64,000 bases of DNA from Enterobacter sp. kpr-6. GTDB lineage: Bacteria > Pseudomonadota > Gammaproteobacteria > Enterobacterales > Enterobacteriaceae. The translations under genes were made by a program, and so were the position numbers. The DNA lies in NCBI RefSeq assembly GCF_900116015.1, contig NZ_FOYH01000004.1, positions 1-64,000 of the forward strand. The letters are read 5' to 3'. Positions 34,007 to 43,253 of the stretch are shown piece by piece; the stretch's first letter is position 1, and each line of letters begins with the position of its first letter. A model generated the notes under the pieces. That model was not told where the DNA came from. It did not search any database and saw only the letters and a list, made by a program, of their open reading frames with translations.

Positions 34007-34855
34007 TTAAAGGATCGCTTTAACGCTCTCAGCAATCGGCGTGGTCGGGCGGCCAATGAGCGTGCTGAGGGTGCGGCTGTCGTCAAATAAACCGCCTTTC
34101 GATGCGCCAGTGTCGGAATCCGCCAGCATGTCAGCCAGTCCGTCCGGCAGACCAAAGCCTTTAAGCGCGGCGGCAAAATCGGCTTCGCTCAGGTTCTGAT
34201 ACACCACATTTTTACCGCTCTGTTTCGCCAGCTCAGCCGCCAGTTCACTCAGCGTATACGCGGAATCACCCGCGAGTTCATACACGTTGCCCGCGTGCCC
34301 CTCTTCGCTGATAACGCGCGCAGCGGCGGCGGCGTAATCAGCGCGGGGGGCGGAGGCGATTTTTCCCTCGCCCGCCGCGCCGATAAACACGCCGTGCGCC
34401 AGTGCCGCCGGTGCGCTGGCAAGATAGTTTTCGCTGTACCAGCCGTTACGCAGCAGCGCGTAAGGGATGCCGGAATCCGCGAGCATTTTTTCGGTTTCGA
34501 CGTGCTCCGCGTGCAGGCCGAGCGGGGAGGTATCCGCATGCAGCAGACTGGTGTAGGCGATAAATTTGACGCCTGCGGCACGGGCGGCATTGATGACATT
34601 GCGGTGCTGGGCGGCACGCTGACCGACTTCGCTGGATGAAATCAGCAGCAGTTTTTCAACGCCTGCAAGCGCGGCGGTAAACGCGGCTTCATCGGTGTAA
34701 TCCGCCTGGCGTACCACCACGCCCAGGCTTGCGAGCGCATCGGCTTTCGCCGGGTTACGCACGATAGCCACAATCTGGCTGACAGGAACGGTTTTGAGCA
34801 GGGATTCAATAACAAAATGGCCAAGCTGGCCGGTGGCTCCGGTAATCGCGATCAT
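34007..34855 (-). CDS. qorB: NAD(P)H:quinone oxidoreductase QorB
   Basis: QorB (YtfG) is an NmrA-like atypical short-chain reductase that reduces quinones with NADPH. The 282-residue product starts MIAITGATGQLGHFVIESLL, the nucleotide-binding GxxGxxG, and contains FIAYTSLLHAD, the YSENYLAS segment and LTGxELA-type C-terminal regions like E. coli. It diverges from the HxlR regulator ytfH across an 83-bp gap, which suggests that YtfH regulates it. Confidence 0.93.
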   Translation of the reverse strand: MIAITGATGQLGHFVIESLLKTVPVSQIVAIVRNPAKADALASLGVVVRQADYTDEAAFTAALAGVEKLLLISSSEVGQRAAQHRNVINAARAAGVKFIAYTSLLHADTSPLGLHAEHVETEKMLADSGIPYALLRNGWYSENYLASAPAALAHGVFIGAAGEGKIASAPRADYAAAAARVISEEGHAGNVYELAGDSAYTLSELAAELAKQSGKNVVYQNLSEADFAAALKGFGLPDGLADMLADSDTGASKGGLFDDSRTLSTLIGRPTTPIAESVKAIL

Positions 34856-34938
34856 GGGAAACTCCTTCGGGTTTGCGTTGTGTTATGGCACACTAGCACC
34901 CTAACTAACTTTTAGTAAGTACGCACCCAAAGGTAAGT

Positions 34939-35331
34939 ATGAAAACAGCCGATGAGAAATTAACCCTGACTGAGCAGATGCGTAACGGCAATTTATTTGC
35001 CGAACAGTGTCCGTCCCGCGACGTGCTTAAGCATGTCACCAGTCGCTGGGGCGTGCTGATTCTGGTGGCGCTGCGCGACGGCACGCACCGGTTCAGCGAT
35101 CTGCGCCGCAAAATGGGCGGAGTGAGTGAGAAAATGCTCGCGCAAACTTTGCAGTGGCTGGAGCAGGACGGGTTTGTGAATCGGGTCTCTTACCCGGTTG
35201 TGCCGCCGCATGTGGAGTACAGCCTGACGCCGTTGGGTGAGCAGGTGAGTGAAAAAGTGGCGGCGCTGGCAGACTGGATCGAGCTGAATCTGCCGGACGT
35301 GCTGGCGATGCGTGACGGACGCGCGGCATAA
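34939..35331 (+). CDS. ytfH: HxlR-family regulator YtfH
   Basis: A 130-residue winged-helix regulator (RNGNLFAEQCPSRDVLKHVTSRWGVLILVALRDGTHRFSDLRRKMGGVSEKMLAQTLQ). A conserved cysteine at residue 24, in EQCPSR, resembles the redox-sensing Cys of the QorR/HypR type. The divergent neighbour qorB is a quinone reductase, so a quinone- or electrophile-responsive role is likely but inferred. Confidence 0.92.
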   Translation: MKTADEKLTLTEQMRNGNLFAEQCPSRDVLKHVTSRWGVLILVALRDGTHRFSDLRRKMGGVSEKMLAQTLQWLEQDGFVNRVSYPVVPPHVEYSLTPLGEQVSEKVAALADWIELNLPDVLAMRDGRAA

Positions 35332-35360
35332 GCCCGGCAGACAAACGCCGCCGGGCAGGA
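35332..35360. terminator. REP-like hairpin between ytfH and cpdB
   Basis: GCCCGGCagacaaacgccGCCGGGC forms a 7-bp stem with an 11-nt loop between the convergent genes. It is similar in style to enterobacterial REP sequences. Confidence 0.55.
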
Positions 35361-35363
35361 TGC

Positions 35364-37304
35364 TTACTTCTTGCTTAAATCGATCTGGTAAATCGCAAAA
35401 CCGATGTCGTCGCTGCCGACGTTTTTCATCGGGTACTGCGCTTTCTCTTTGATAAACGCCGCTGCTTTTTCTGACGGTGAGGTTTCAAAACGCACATCGA
35501 CCGGTTTACCGATTGGGGCCAGACGCCAGTTGTTGTCGGCCGCCGGGTGGATCTCTCCACTGCGTGCCGACTCGTCGCTGATCCATTTCGCCAGCACCGA
35601 ACGGTTTTCATCCGGTGACGCAAAGGCAATGTGGCTGTCGCCCGTTCCGGCAAACTTGCCGCCGTAAGCGCGATAGTTATTGGTCGCCACCAGGAAGGTT
35701 GCCTTCGGATCGATCGGCTTGCCGTTGAATGTCAGATTTTTAACGCGTTCGGCCTGCGGATTGACGCTCTGGCATTCGCCGTCGTAGCGCGCCGGTTGCG
35801 TCACGTCGATCTGGTATTCCACGCCGTCGATCACGTCAAAATTGTAAGTACGGAAACCGTCCCAGTTAATCAGCGACTGCGGTTTGCTGCTGTTCGGATC
35901 GATCTGGTTAAACTGCCCGGCGGAGCACTCCAGCCACTCCTTCACCTCTTTCCCGCTCACTTTCACCACCACCAGCGTGTTGGGGTAGAGATAGAGATCG
36001 GCGGCGTTGCGGAAGGTGAGCTGGCCTTTTTCTACTTCCACAAAACTGGCCGGATCGTTTTTACGTCCGCCCGCTTTAAACGGCGCGGCGGCAGAGAGCA
36101 CCGGCAATTTCGCCAGATCCGGATCGCCCTGAATAAAGTGTTCAACGTAGGCTTTCTGGGCGTTGTTCACCACCTGCACGGTCGGATCGTCCTGCACCAG
36201 CGACAGATAGCTGTACATGTTGTCGGCAGATTTACCGATCGGCTTGCTGACAAACTCGCGCGTGGCGTCGTGATCGTGTTTGAGAATATCAACCAGCTTG
36301 CTGTCTTCTGCCACGAGCGATTTCTTCGCCGCGGCGTCGTAAATCGGGCGCGCTTCGGCTTTAGACTGCGCGACCTGCCATTTGCCGCCGTCGTTATTGA
36401 GCGTCAAATCCACCACGCCCAGATGATCGCCCCACATGCCAGGCATGACTGATGGCACGCCGTTCAGCTTGCCGTTGGCGATATCCGCGCCCTTGATGCT
36501 GGCGAAATCTTTGCCGGGGAACACGGCGTGCGCGTGGCCGAACAGGATGGCGTCCACGCCCGGCACTTCGCTTAAGTAGTACACCGAATTTTCTGCCATC
36601 GCCTGATACGGATCGGCAGAGAGCCCGGAGTGCGCGACCACCACCACCAGATCCGCACCTTCTTTGCGCATTTCCGGCACATATTTGCGCGCGGTTTCGG
36701 TGATGTCGTTCACGGTCACTTTGCCGCTCAGATTGGCTTTATCCCACGTCATGATCTGCGGCGGCACGAAGCCGATGTAGCCGATGCGCAGGGTATGCGT
36801 GTTGCCGTCTTTATCTTTCACCAGGGTGTCTTTGATGAGATACGGGGTAAACAGCGGCTTTTTGGTTTTCTCATCAATAATGTTGGCGTTAACGTAGGGG
36901 AATTTGGCCCCCGCCAGCGCACGGTGCAGGTAGTCCAGACCGTAGTTAAATTCGTGGTTGCCGAGGTTGCCGACCGCGTAGTCCAGGGTGTTCATCGCTT
37001 TGTAGACCGGATGCACATCGCCTTCTTTCAGCCCTCTGGCAGCCATATAATCCCCGAGCGGACTGCCCTGGATCAGATCGCCGTTATCCACCAGCACGCT
37101 GTTGGTGGCTTCCTGACGCGCGGCATTAATCAGGCTGGCCGTACGCACCAGACCGAATTTTTCCGTCGACGTATCTTTGTAGTAATCGAAGTCCATCATA
37201 TTGCTATGCAAATCAGTGGTTTCCAGAATACGGAGATCCACCGTTGCGGCCTGCACGCTGGCGGCAATCAGCGTAGCAAGGAGCGTTGCGCTAAACTTAA
37301 TCAT
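35364..37304 (-). CDS. cpdB: 2',3'-cyclic-nucleotide 2'-phosphodiesterase / 3'-nucleotidase
   Basis: CpdB is a periplasmic metallophosphoesterase that hydrolyses 2',3'-cyclic nucleotides and then 3'-nucleotides for scavenging. The 646-residue product has a signal peptide ([19 protein letters not shown]), a metallophosphatase domain with the metal motifs [42 protein letters not shown] and [10 protein letters not shown], and a 5'-nucleotidase C-terminal domain. It diverges from cysQ. Confidence 0.97.
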   Translation of the reverse strand: MIKFSATLLATLIAASVQAATVDLRILETTDLHSNMMDFDYYKDTSTEKFGLVRTASLINAARQEATNSVLVDNGDLIQGSPLGDYMAARGLKEGDVHPVYKAMNTLDYAVGNLGNHEFNYGLDYLHRALAGAKFPYVNANIIDEKTKKPLFTPYLIKDTLVKDKDGNTHTLRIGYIGFVPPQIMTWDKANLSGKVTVNDITETARKYVPEMRKEGADLVVVVAHSGLSADPYQAMAENSVYYLSEVPGVDAILFGHAHAVFPGKDFASIKGADIANGKLNGVPSVMPGMWGDHLGVVDLTLNNDGGKWQVAQSKAEARPIYDAAAKKSLVAEDSKLVDILKHDHDATREFVSKPIGKSADNMYSYLSLVQDDPTVQVVNNAQKAYVEHFIQGDPDLAKLPVLSAAAPFKAGGRKNDPASFVEVEKGQLTFRNAADLYLYPNTLVVVKVSGKEVKEWLECSAGQFNQIDPNSSKPQSLINWDGFRTYNFDVIDGVEYQIDVTQPARYDGECQSVNPQAERVKNLTFNGKPIDPKATFLVATNNYRAYGGKFAGTGDSHIAFASPDENRSVLAKWISDESARSGEIHPAADNNWRLAPIGKPVDVRFETSPSEKAAAFIKEKAQYPMKNVGSDDIGFAIYQIDLSKK

Positions 37305-37495
37305 CAGAGATGTCCTTTTTAGATCTGAGCCACAAAAGAGAATGTATGTACATTTTGTTGCTTACAGAATTGTGAATGTTGCCATAAAAAGAGGCGCGAG
37401 ATCCGCAACCCTCATCACAGATGGCAGATTCACCCGCAATACGATATAAATAAAACAACGAGTTAGATCCCACTGTAATCAAAAAGAGGTGGATA

Positions 37496-38242
37496 ATGTT
37501 AGAAGCTATTTGTCAGCTCGCGCGGGAAGCGGGCGATGCCATCATGCAGGTGTACGACGGACATCAGCCGATGGACGTCACAAGTAAAGTCGATGAATCC
37601 CCGGTCACCGCCGCCGATATCGCGGCACACACGCTGATTGTGCAGGGCCTGCAGGCGCTGACCCCGGATATCCCGGTGCTGTCTGAAGAAGATCCGCCGT
37701 CATGGGAAATTCGCCAGCACTGGCAGCGTTACTGGCTGGTCGATCCGCTCGATGGCACCAAAGAATTCATCAAACGTAACGGCGAATTCACCGTTAATAT
37801 CGCCCTGATTGAGCAAGGAAAACCGGTGCTCGGCGTGGTGTACGCGCCGGTCTTAAAAGTGATGTATTGCGCGGCAGAAGGGAAAGCCTGGAAGGAAGAG
37901 AACGACACCCGCAAGCAGATCCAGGTGCGCGACGCCCGCCCGCCACGGGTGGTGATCAGCCGCTCACACGCGGCCAGCGACGCGGAACTGAAAGAGTATT
38001 TGCTGCAAATGGGCGAGCACCAGACCACGGCGATCGGGTCGTCGCTGAAATTCTGTCTGGTGGCGGAAGGTGAAGCGCAGCTTTACCCGCGCTTCGGGCC
38101 AACGAACATCTGGGATACCGCCGCAGGCCATGCGGTTGCTGCGGCTGCCGGGGCGCACGTCCATGACTGGAAAGGCAAAACGCTGGACTACACGCCGCGT
38201 GAATCCTTCCTCAACCCCGGCTTCAGGGTTTCTATTTACTGA
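37496..38242 (+). CDS. cysQ: 3'(2'),5'-bisphosphate nucleotidase CysQ
   Basis: CysQ removes the 3'-phosphate of PAP and PAPS formed in sulfate assimilation. The 248-residue product has the inositol-phosphatase-fold motifs: SEEDPP near residue 63, [20 protein letters not shown] near residue 80 and [19 protein letters not shown] near residue 203, with the metal-binding acidic residues. Its stop overlaps the stop of the convergent ytfJ by 11 bp. Confidence 0.96.
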   Translation: MLEAICQLAREAGDAIMQVYDGHQPMDVTSKVDESPVTAADIAAHTLIVQGLQALTPDIPVLSEEDPPSWEIRQHWQRYWLVDPLDGTKEFIKRNGEFTVNIALIEQGKPVLGVVYAPVLKVMYCAAEGKAWKEENDTRKQIQVRDARPPRVVISRSHAASDAELKEYLLQMGEHQTTAIGSSLKFCLVAEGEAQLYPRFGPTNIWDTAAGHAVAAAAGAHVHDWKGKTLDYTPRESFLNPGFRVSIY

Positions 38243-38789
38243 GCAATTCGCGCAGCAGGGCGACCACCTGCTGCGCTTCTTCTTTCGTTAACGCCCCGTC
38301 TTTTGCCCACTGCACCCGCCCGTCTTTATCCAGCACGGCCACCGCAGAGCTTTCTTCATCGAGCTGCCACGCCTTACGCGTGACGCCGTCGCTGTCGATA
38401 ATAAACTGTGACCAGGGGTAGAGTTTTTTATTGCTCTCAATGCTGCTGCGCACAAACATTGCCGAGCCTGGGATCGCGTCATCGGTGTTGATGATCGTGG
38501 TGGTCTGGTAACGATCGTGCGGCAGGTTGGCCGTCTTAATGGCTTCGATCAGCGCCGCGTTTTTCTCTTTTGCCGAGGTGCGTCCGGCAATATGCTGCAC
38601 CAGTCGCACTTTTCCTGTTAATTGCGCGCTGTTCCATTTTTTATAGCTAAACTCATTGTTACTCAGGATCAGTTCTCCCCTGTCAGCAATGCCGACAGGC
38701 GGCACGCGCTGATTGTTCTCGAAGCGATGCGCCGAGGCGATCAGCGGCAGTAACAGGCAGGTTGCTACCAGTGTGTTGCGTAGGATCAT
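38232..38789 (-). CDS. ytfJ: periplasmic thioredoxin-like protein YtfJ
   Basis: A 185-residue protein with a Sec signal peptide ([20 protein letters not shown]), matching E. coli YtfJ, a protein with a thioredoxin-like fold ([43 protein letters not shown]). No CxxC is present, so it is not a redox enzyme of that type. The start at 38789 gives the signal peptide and family length; the frame is open to 38825 but that part adds charged residues before it. Function is not known. Confidence 0.92.
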   Translation of the reverse strand: MILRNTLVATCLLLPLIASAHRFENNQRVPPVGIADRGELILSNNEFSYKKWNSAQLTGKVRLVQHIAGRTSAKEKNAALIEAIKTANLPHDRYQTTTIINTDDAIPGSAMFVRSSIESNKKLYPWSQFIIDSDGVTRKAWQLDEESSAVAVLDKDGRVQWAKDGALTKEEAQQVVALLRELLSK

Positions 38790-39115
38790 GGTTATTCCTT
38801 TGTTGTGAGCAGGTGATCCGACCACTTGGTCATGACGATTTAATCATAAGTGCTATCAATGCTCTTTTCCCGCAAAGCAGATGCCAGTTTGCGGGCGAAC
38901 GCACATATCTGTAAAAAAATGCGGACTTATACTGCCGTATTTTCAGCATGGAAAAGAATATTCTGAATAATTGTCATCAAACGGTAAATAAACTTATTCA
39001 TACTGGGTATCAATGGCTTTCTGATCTATAGTCTTTGGGCAACAAAATTTGCGCTCAGTACCGTCGGACCGATTGTGGCACCGCGAGGGCGTAAGACTCA
39101 GCAGGAGATACAAGA
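38790..39115. other. ytfJ-ytfK intergenic region
   Basis: 326 bases with no gene. It contains the divergent promoters of ytfJ and ytfK. A candidate PhoB box is listed separately. TATACT at 38928-38933 is a possible -10 on the plus strand but lies far from ytfK. Confidence 0.6.
38971..38988 (+). promoter_or_regulatory. candidate PhoB box upstream of ytfK
   Basis: TTGTCATCAAACGGTAAA resembles the Pho-box pair CTGTCAT-N4-CTGTCAT: the first repeat is 6/7, the second 4/7. ytfK is reported as phosphate-starvation regulated in E. coli, which supports the weak match. Confidence 0.4.
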
Positions 39116-39322
39116 ATGAAAATTTTCCAACGATACAATCCGCTGCAAATAGCGAAGTACGTAAAAATCCTGTTCCGTGGACGGTTGTATATCAAGGACG
39201 TCGGCGCTTTCGAGTTTGATAAGGGTAAAATCCTGCTCCCGAAAGTAAAAGACAAGCAGCATTACTCTGTAATGTCTGAAGTTAACCGCCAGGTTCTGCG
39301 TTTGCAGTCCGACATGGCGTAA
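39116..39322 (+). CDS. ytfK: SpoT-activating small protein YtfK
   Basis: A 68-residue basic DUF1107 protein beginning [20 protein letters not shown]. In E. coli YtfK binds SpoT and favours (p)ppGpp synthesis under phosphate or fatty-acid starvation. The sequence is close to E. coli over its length. A good GCAGGAGA ribosome site precedes it, and a terminator hairpin follows. Confidence 0.94.
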   Translation: MKIFQRYNPLQIAKYVKILFRGRLYIKDVGAFEFDKGKILLPKVKDKQHYSVMSEVNRQVLRLQSDMA

Positions 39323-39355
39323 TCGTTGTGCTATGCAGTAGTTCATTACGATAAT

Positions 39356-39386
39356 AAAACGGCCCCTCAGGGGCCGTTGATGTTTT
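39356..39386 (+). terminator. rho-independent terminator after ytfK
   Basis: AACGGCCCCT and AGGGGCCGTT form a perfect stem followed by GATGTTTT. It could also serve the convergent acyltransferase gene. Confidence 0.8.
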
Positions 39387-39409
39387 GGGCGTCATGCCGT
39401 GCAAGCGCG

Positions 39410-41404
39410 TTATTTTTTCTCGTCAGCAAAAATCTGGGCAAACATCGGCACCAGCCGTTTATTCCCGCTCTCGCTCAGATGATTATCATCCTGATAAAGC
39501 GGCTTGAGATCTTTACTCCCGGTACAGATATCGCCTGTACACAGCCAGGGCACCGGATCGAGCAGCTTCACATTACACTGGCGTGCCGCCTGCTCCTGTG
39601 CGTTGAGCACAAAATCGTTATGCTTTTTATAGGCCGCTACCGACGCGCTGATATCTATCGGCTTCTTGCCGGTCATAATGGCTCTGGCCAGCGTATTCGG
39701 CACGTTGACCGGCATTTCCGGCATCGGTTTCACCAGATACACAGGATGGCTGGCGCTTAATGAACACAGCTTTTCAACGAAAGCCTGGGTGAATTTGCGC
39801 TTTTCCGTTTCGCTGTCTTCCACCACGCTATTATCAAAACTGACCAGACGCTCATCAATATAATGGGCAGAGCGGTTAACAATAACCACGGGAACAGAAG
39901 GGGGATATTGAGTCAGCATCTTTTCCAGCGAATTATTAAAGTCATAACAATTCTTATGGCTTGGTTGCAGCGAACGGGCGCGGGATAAGGTCGGGCAGCC
40001 AGGATTAATTAATCCCACCACCGAGCTATTTTCACCGGCCGCCTCCGCTAAAGCCGTTGCGGTACTTTGCGCATGGCTGTCGCCAATAATAATGGCGCGT
40101 AATTTTCCTTCGCCATAATGACTGATAAACGATTTTTCATTGACCTGATGATTGGTGTTGCTGATTTCAGCCGTAATACTTTCAATCAGCGGTTTGTCTT
40201 TTGCATTAAGCCTGTCGCTGCGGGTCAGCATACTTAAGGTATAGATCAACGCCACGCTGCATAATAAAACCAGGCCAAACTGCGGGCGTGAGCAGGCGGT
40301 GAGAAATTTCTGCGACGGCTTTTCAAGGTATTTCCAGGATAACCATCCCAGTATCAGTGAGACGATAACGCCGCCCGTCAGCCATGCCGGACTATGGAGT
40401 TTTTCGGCATAATTAAGAAATACCACCACCGGCCAGTGCCATAAATAGATTGAGTAAGAGCTGAGGCCAATCCAGCGAATTTCCGGGCGATAGAAAAGCG
40501 GCAACGACTCAATGCGGGCGAGCAGCACCAGCATGGTGCCTACCACCGGGATCAGGGTCATCACGCCCGGCCAGCGCATCGTCGGGGACATAAAAGCAAT
40601 GGCTGCGACAATTAACGCATAACCCAACAAGGCGCTCGCCCGGCGCACGCTATCCGGCAGCCGGGCATTTTGTGCCGCGTAGCAGACAATACCGCCGCAC
40701 AGCATTTCCCACGCCCGAAATGGCATCAGGTAGAAGGGCGACGAGCTGTTTGCCAGTGGGTAAAGATAGCCTAAAGCAAAAGAGGCCACCGCCAGCACGG
40801 ACAGCATGAAGACCGGCCGCATCACGCGACCAAAGCGGAACCAGGCCATTAACAGCAGCGGTAACAGCAAATAAAACTGCCACTCAACCGATAAAGACCA
40901 GGTGTGTAATATCCACGAGTCGTGGGAATCGGCGGCAAAGTAATTATTCGACTCTTTATTTAAGCGAATATTAGAAATAAACAAAATGACGTAGCCGAGA
41001 TAATATCCCAGGCGTTTAAATTCGATATTCGGCAGCCAGTACCAGCCCAGCGCAAAAAGGAAAATGCACAGAAAAAACAGGGCGGGAATAATGCGCTTAC
41101 ATCGATTAATGTAAAAATCAATCAGGCGAAAGGACCCATTCTCAAGGCCGGTTGCCACTATTTTGGTCATCAAAAAACCGGAGATGACGAAAAAGACATC
41201 GACGCCCGCAAAGCCACCCGGCGCAAGCGAGGTCGGGAAATGGTAAAAAATCACCGCCAGGATCGCGATGCCACGCAGAAAATTTATGTCGTCTCTGAAA
41301 CTCACTCGGGTGCGTTCAATGGGTTGAATCTTAAGTGACGAGTGATGTGCGTTAGTGGAGGTCAACATAAGTCCCATAAAAAATTTAACAACATTCATGG
41401 GCAT
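39410..41404 (-). CDS. OafA/YrhL-type acyltransferase with SGNH domain
   Basis: A 664-residue inner-membrane protein. The N-terminal acyltransferase-3 domain (about residues 36-395) has around ten helices, the catalytic His in FYHF (residue 55), the GVDVFFVISGFLMT segment and SLSVEWQFYLLLP. The C-terminal periplasmic SGNH domain has the nucleophile motif GDSHA (441-445) and the Asp-His pair in DDNHLSESG near the end. Proteins of this layout O-acetylate lipopolysaccharide O-antigen or other surface glycans; the target is unknown here. It is inserted between ytfK and ytfL relative to K-12. Start is unclear: ATGs at 41404, 41398, 41377 and 41368 are in frame, with the best ribosome site for the last (652 residues). 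Confidence 0.9.
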   Translation of the reverse strand: MPMNVVKFFMGLMLTSTNAHHSSLKIQPIERTRVSFRDDINFLRGIAILAVIFYHFPTSLAPGGFAGVDVFFVISGFLMTKIVATGLENGSFRLIDFYINRCKRIIPALFFLCIFLFALGWYWLPNIEFKRLGYYLGYVILFISNIRLNKESNNYFAADSHDSWILHTWSLSVEWQFYLLLPLLLMAWFRFGRVMRPVFMLSVLAVASFALGYLYPLANSSSPFYLMPFRAWEMLCGGIVCYAAQNARLPDSVRRASALLGYALIVAAIAFMSPTMRWPGVMTLIPVVGTMLVLLARIESLPLFYRPEIRWIGLSSYSIYLWHWPVVVFLNYAEKLHSPAWLTGGVIVSLILGWLSWKYLEKPSQKFLTACSRPQFGLVLLCSVALIYTLSMLTRSDRLNAKDKPLIESITAEISNTNHQVNEKSFISHYGEGKLRAIIIGDSHAQSTATALAEAAGENSSVVGLINPGCPTLSRARSLQPSHKNCYDFNNSLEKMLTQYPPSVPVVIVNRSAHYIDERLVSFDNSVVEDSETEKRKFTQAFVEKLCSLSASHPVYLVKPMPEMPVNVPNTLARAIMTGKKPIDISASVAAYKKHNDFVLNAQEQAARQCNVKLLDPVPWLCTGDICTGSKDLKPLYQDDNHLSESGNKRLVPMFAQIFADEKK

Positions 41405-41478
41405 TATATTTTAGTGGGGGACGGATAGATAGATTAAATGCTTGTGCGACAGGAGAGGGAAAACAGGGGAAGAGAAAC

Positions 41479-41509
41479 GTTGCCGGGCAGAGGTGCGCCG
41501 CCCGGCAAC
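41479..41509. terminator. hairpin between ytfL and the acyltransferase gene
   Basis: GTTGCCGGGC and GCCCGGCAAC form a perfect 10-bp stem around an 11-nt loop. It lies 9 bases past the ytfL stop, without a T-run. Likely a 3'-end-stabilising or REP-like hairpin. Confidence 0.55.
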
Positions 41510-41517
41510 GGAGAGGG

Positions 41518-42852
41518 TTAAGCCACGTCTTTCTCAGCGTCCGGCATGGTCGGGACCAGTACCGTTGGCTTGTTATCGATTCGCGTAACTAATAGCTGAT
41601 CGATACGGAAGTTATCAATATCCACCACTTCGAACTTAAAGCCGTGGAATTTCACCGAGTCGGTACGTTTCGGGATCTTACGCAGCATGAACATCATGAA
41701 ACCGCCGATGGTTTCATAATTGCCCGATTGCGGGAACTCGTCGATATCCAGCACGCGCATCACGTCATCAATCGGCGTGCCGCCGTCAATCAGCCAGGAG
41801 TTTTCATCACGCGCCACGATTTGTTCTTCCTGGCCCTGACCCACAAGGTCGCCCATCAGCGTGGTCATCACATCGTTGAGCGTGATAATCCCCACCACCA
41901 GCGCGTACTCGTTCATGATCACCGCGAAGTCTTCCCCGGCGGCTTTGAAACTTTCCAGCGCTTCAGAAAGCGTCAGGGTATCCGGCACGATCAGGGTGTT
42001 GCGGATCTGCACGCCGTTCACCAGCGTCAGGCTCTGATTACCGATCACTCGGTTAAGCAGATCCTTGGAATCGACATAACCGATGATGTGGTCGATATCT
42101 TCATTACAGACCAGAAACTTCGAATGCGGATGCTCGGCCACTTTATTCTTCAGACTCTGCTCATCTTCATGTAAATCGAACCAGATGATGTTTTCACGCG
42201 AAGTCATTGAAGAGGGTACGGTACGGGATTCAAGTTCAAACACGTTCTCAATCAGTTCGTGTTCCTGCTTACGCAGCACGCCTGCCAGCGCACCGGCCTC
42301 GACCACCGCATAAATATCATCAGAGGTGATGTCGTCTTTGCGCACCATCGGCAGTTTGAAAATGCGGAAAATCACATTCGCCAGACCGTTAAAGAACCAG
42401 ACCAGCGGCGTGAAAATGAACAGGCAGAAGCGCATCGGGTTGATGATGCGCAAAGCCACAGCTTCGGGCGCAATCATACCGATGCGTTTCGGAGTGAGAT
42501 CCGCAAACAGGATGAACAAACTGGTCACAAGGGTGAAGGAGATCATGAAGCTGAGCTGATCGGCCAGCTCCGGCGACACCACATTAACGAGCACACTATA
42601 AAAAGCAGGGGAGAAGGCCGCATCGCCTACGATACCGCCAAGAATAGCGACCGCGTTCAGGCCAATTTGTACCACGGTAAAGAACATGCCAGGCGTTTCC
42701 TGCATTTTCAGGATGCGCATCGCGTTGATATTGCCCTCATCAGCCAGCAGCTTCAGTTTGATTTTACGGGAGGCGGCAAGTGAAATCTCCGACAGGGAGA
42801 AAAATGCACTCACGGCAATCAGGCAAAGTATTAGCAAAATACTGTTTAACAT
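41518..42852 (-). CDS. ytfL: polyamine exporter of the CNNM/CorC family, YtfL (PaeA)
   Basis: A 444-residue inner-membrane protein with an N-terminal DUF21 domain of four membrane segments (MLNSILLILCLIAVSAFFSLSE, FADLTPKRIG), two CBS domains (about residues 195-330, with TSRENIIWFDL and EDFAVIMNEYALVVGIITLNDVM) and a C-terminal CorC/HlyC domain (WLIDGGTPIDDVMRVLD). The E. coli and Salmonella homologue has been reported to export cadaverine and putrescine. Long leader of about 400 bases upstream. Confidence 0.93.
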   Translation of the reverse strand: MLNSILLILCLIAVSAFFSLSEISLAASRKIKLKLLADEGNINAMRILKMQETPGMFFTVVQIGLNAVAILGGIVGDAAFSPAFYSVLVNVVSPELADQLSFMISFTLVTSLFILFADLTPKRIGMIAPEAVALRIINPMRFCLFIFTPLVWFFNGLANVIFRIFKLPMVRKDDITSDDIYAVVEAGALAGVLRKQEHELIENVFELESRTVPSSMTSRENIIWFDLHEDEQSLKNKVAEHPHSKFLVCNEDIDHIIGYVDSKDLLNRVIGNQSLTLVNGVQIRNTLIVPDTLTLSEALESFKAAGEDFAVIMNEYALVVGIITLNDVMTTLMGDLVGQGQEEQIVARDENSWLIDGGTPIDDVMRVLDIDEFPQSGNYETIGGFMMFMLRKIPKRTDSVKFHGFKFEVVDIDNFRIDQLLVTRIDNKPTVLVPTMPDAEKDVA

Positions 42853-43253
42853 ATCTTATCCGGCGTGTAGCCAGATCCTCGGAAGGGAAGGGTTGAAAAA
42901 CTAAGGGTTAAAACGGTGTGAAATCAAGCCCAAAAGGTGTGGGCCAGCAATTTCAGGGCTTAGTATAGCCTAAGCCCCACTGAGGCTGCCAGCAGTGTAA
43001 GCGGAACGTTACATGGCGGCATAGTGGCTTACTTCGATCCATTACATTTACTGATAGATGATGGCTTTCATTTTACAGATGGTTTAAATTCATTCTGATT
43101 GTAAGGTTTTCCTTAAGCGGCACCATTACCAGGTTAATTGCATTAAGAAGTCGGGGAGAAGCGCCGGGACACAACGTGTTTTTCTTGATGAATGTAAGTT
43201 TATTGTTATCAGTTTGATACGAGCGATTTTAACCTATTTGAACAGGATAGATA
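42853..43253. other. intergenic region between ytfL and the metallopeptidase-like gene
   Basis: Four hundred bases without a gene, between two divergently read genes. On the minus strand GGGCTTAG-GCTATA-CTAAGCCC (42957-42978) is an inverted repeat that contains a possible -10 (TATACT) for ytfL. The part 43000-43253, A/T-rich, should hold the promoter of the downstream plus-strand gene; a CTATTTGAACAGGATAGATA ribosome-site region precedes its ATG. Confidence 0.5.

Noticed and set aside
35631-36452. 273-codon open frame on the plus strand
   Set aside because: It is antisense to cpdB, which is well conserved; no motifs were seen.
37365-37395. CRP site in the cpdB-cysQ gap (TGTGAATGTTGCCATA)
   Set aside because: Only 8 of 10 key positions match, in the weaker half; not enough to report as a feature.
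42941-43020. riboswitch in the ytfL leader
   Set aside because: The GGGCTTAG/CTAAGCCC repeat overlaps the probable promoter, so it would not be transcribed; no known riboswitch consensus was found.
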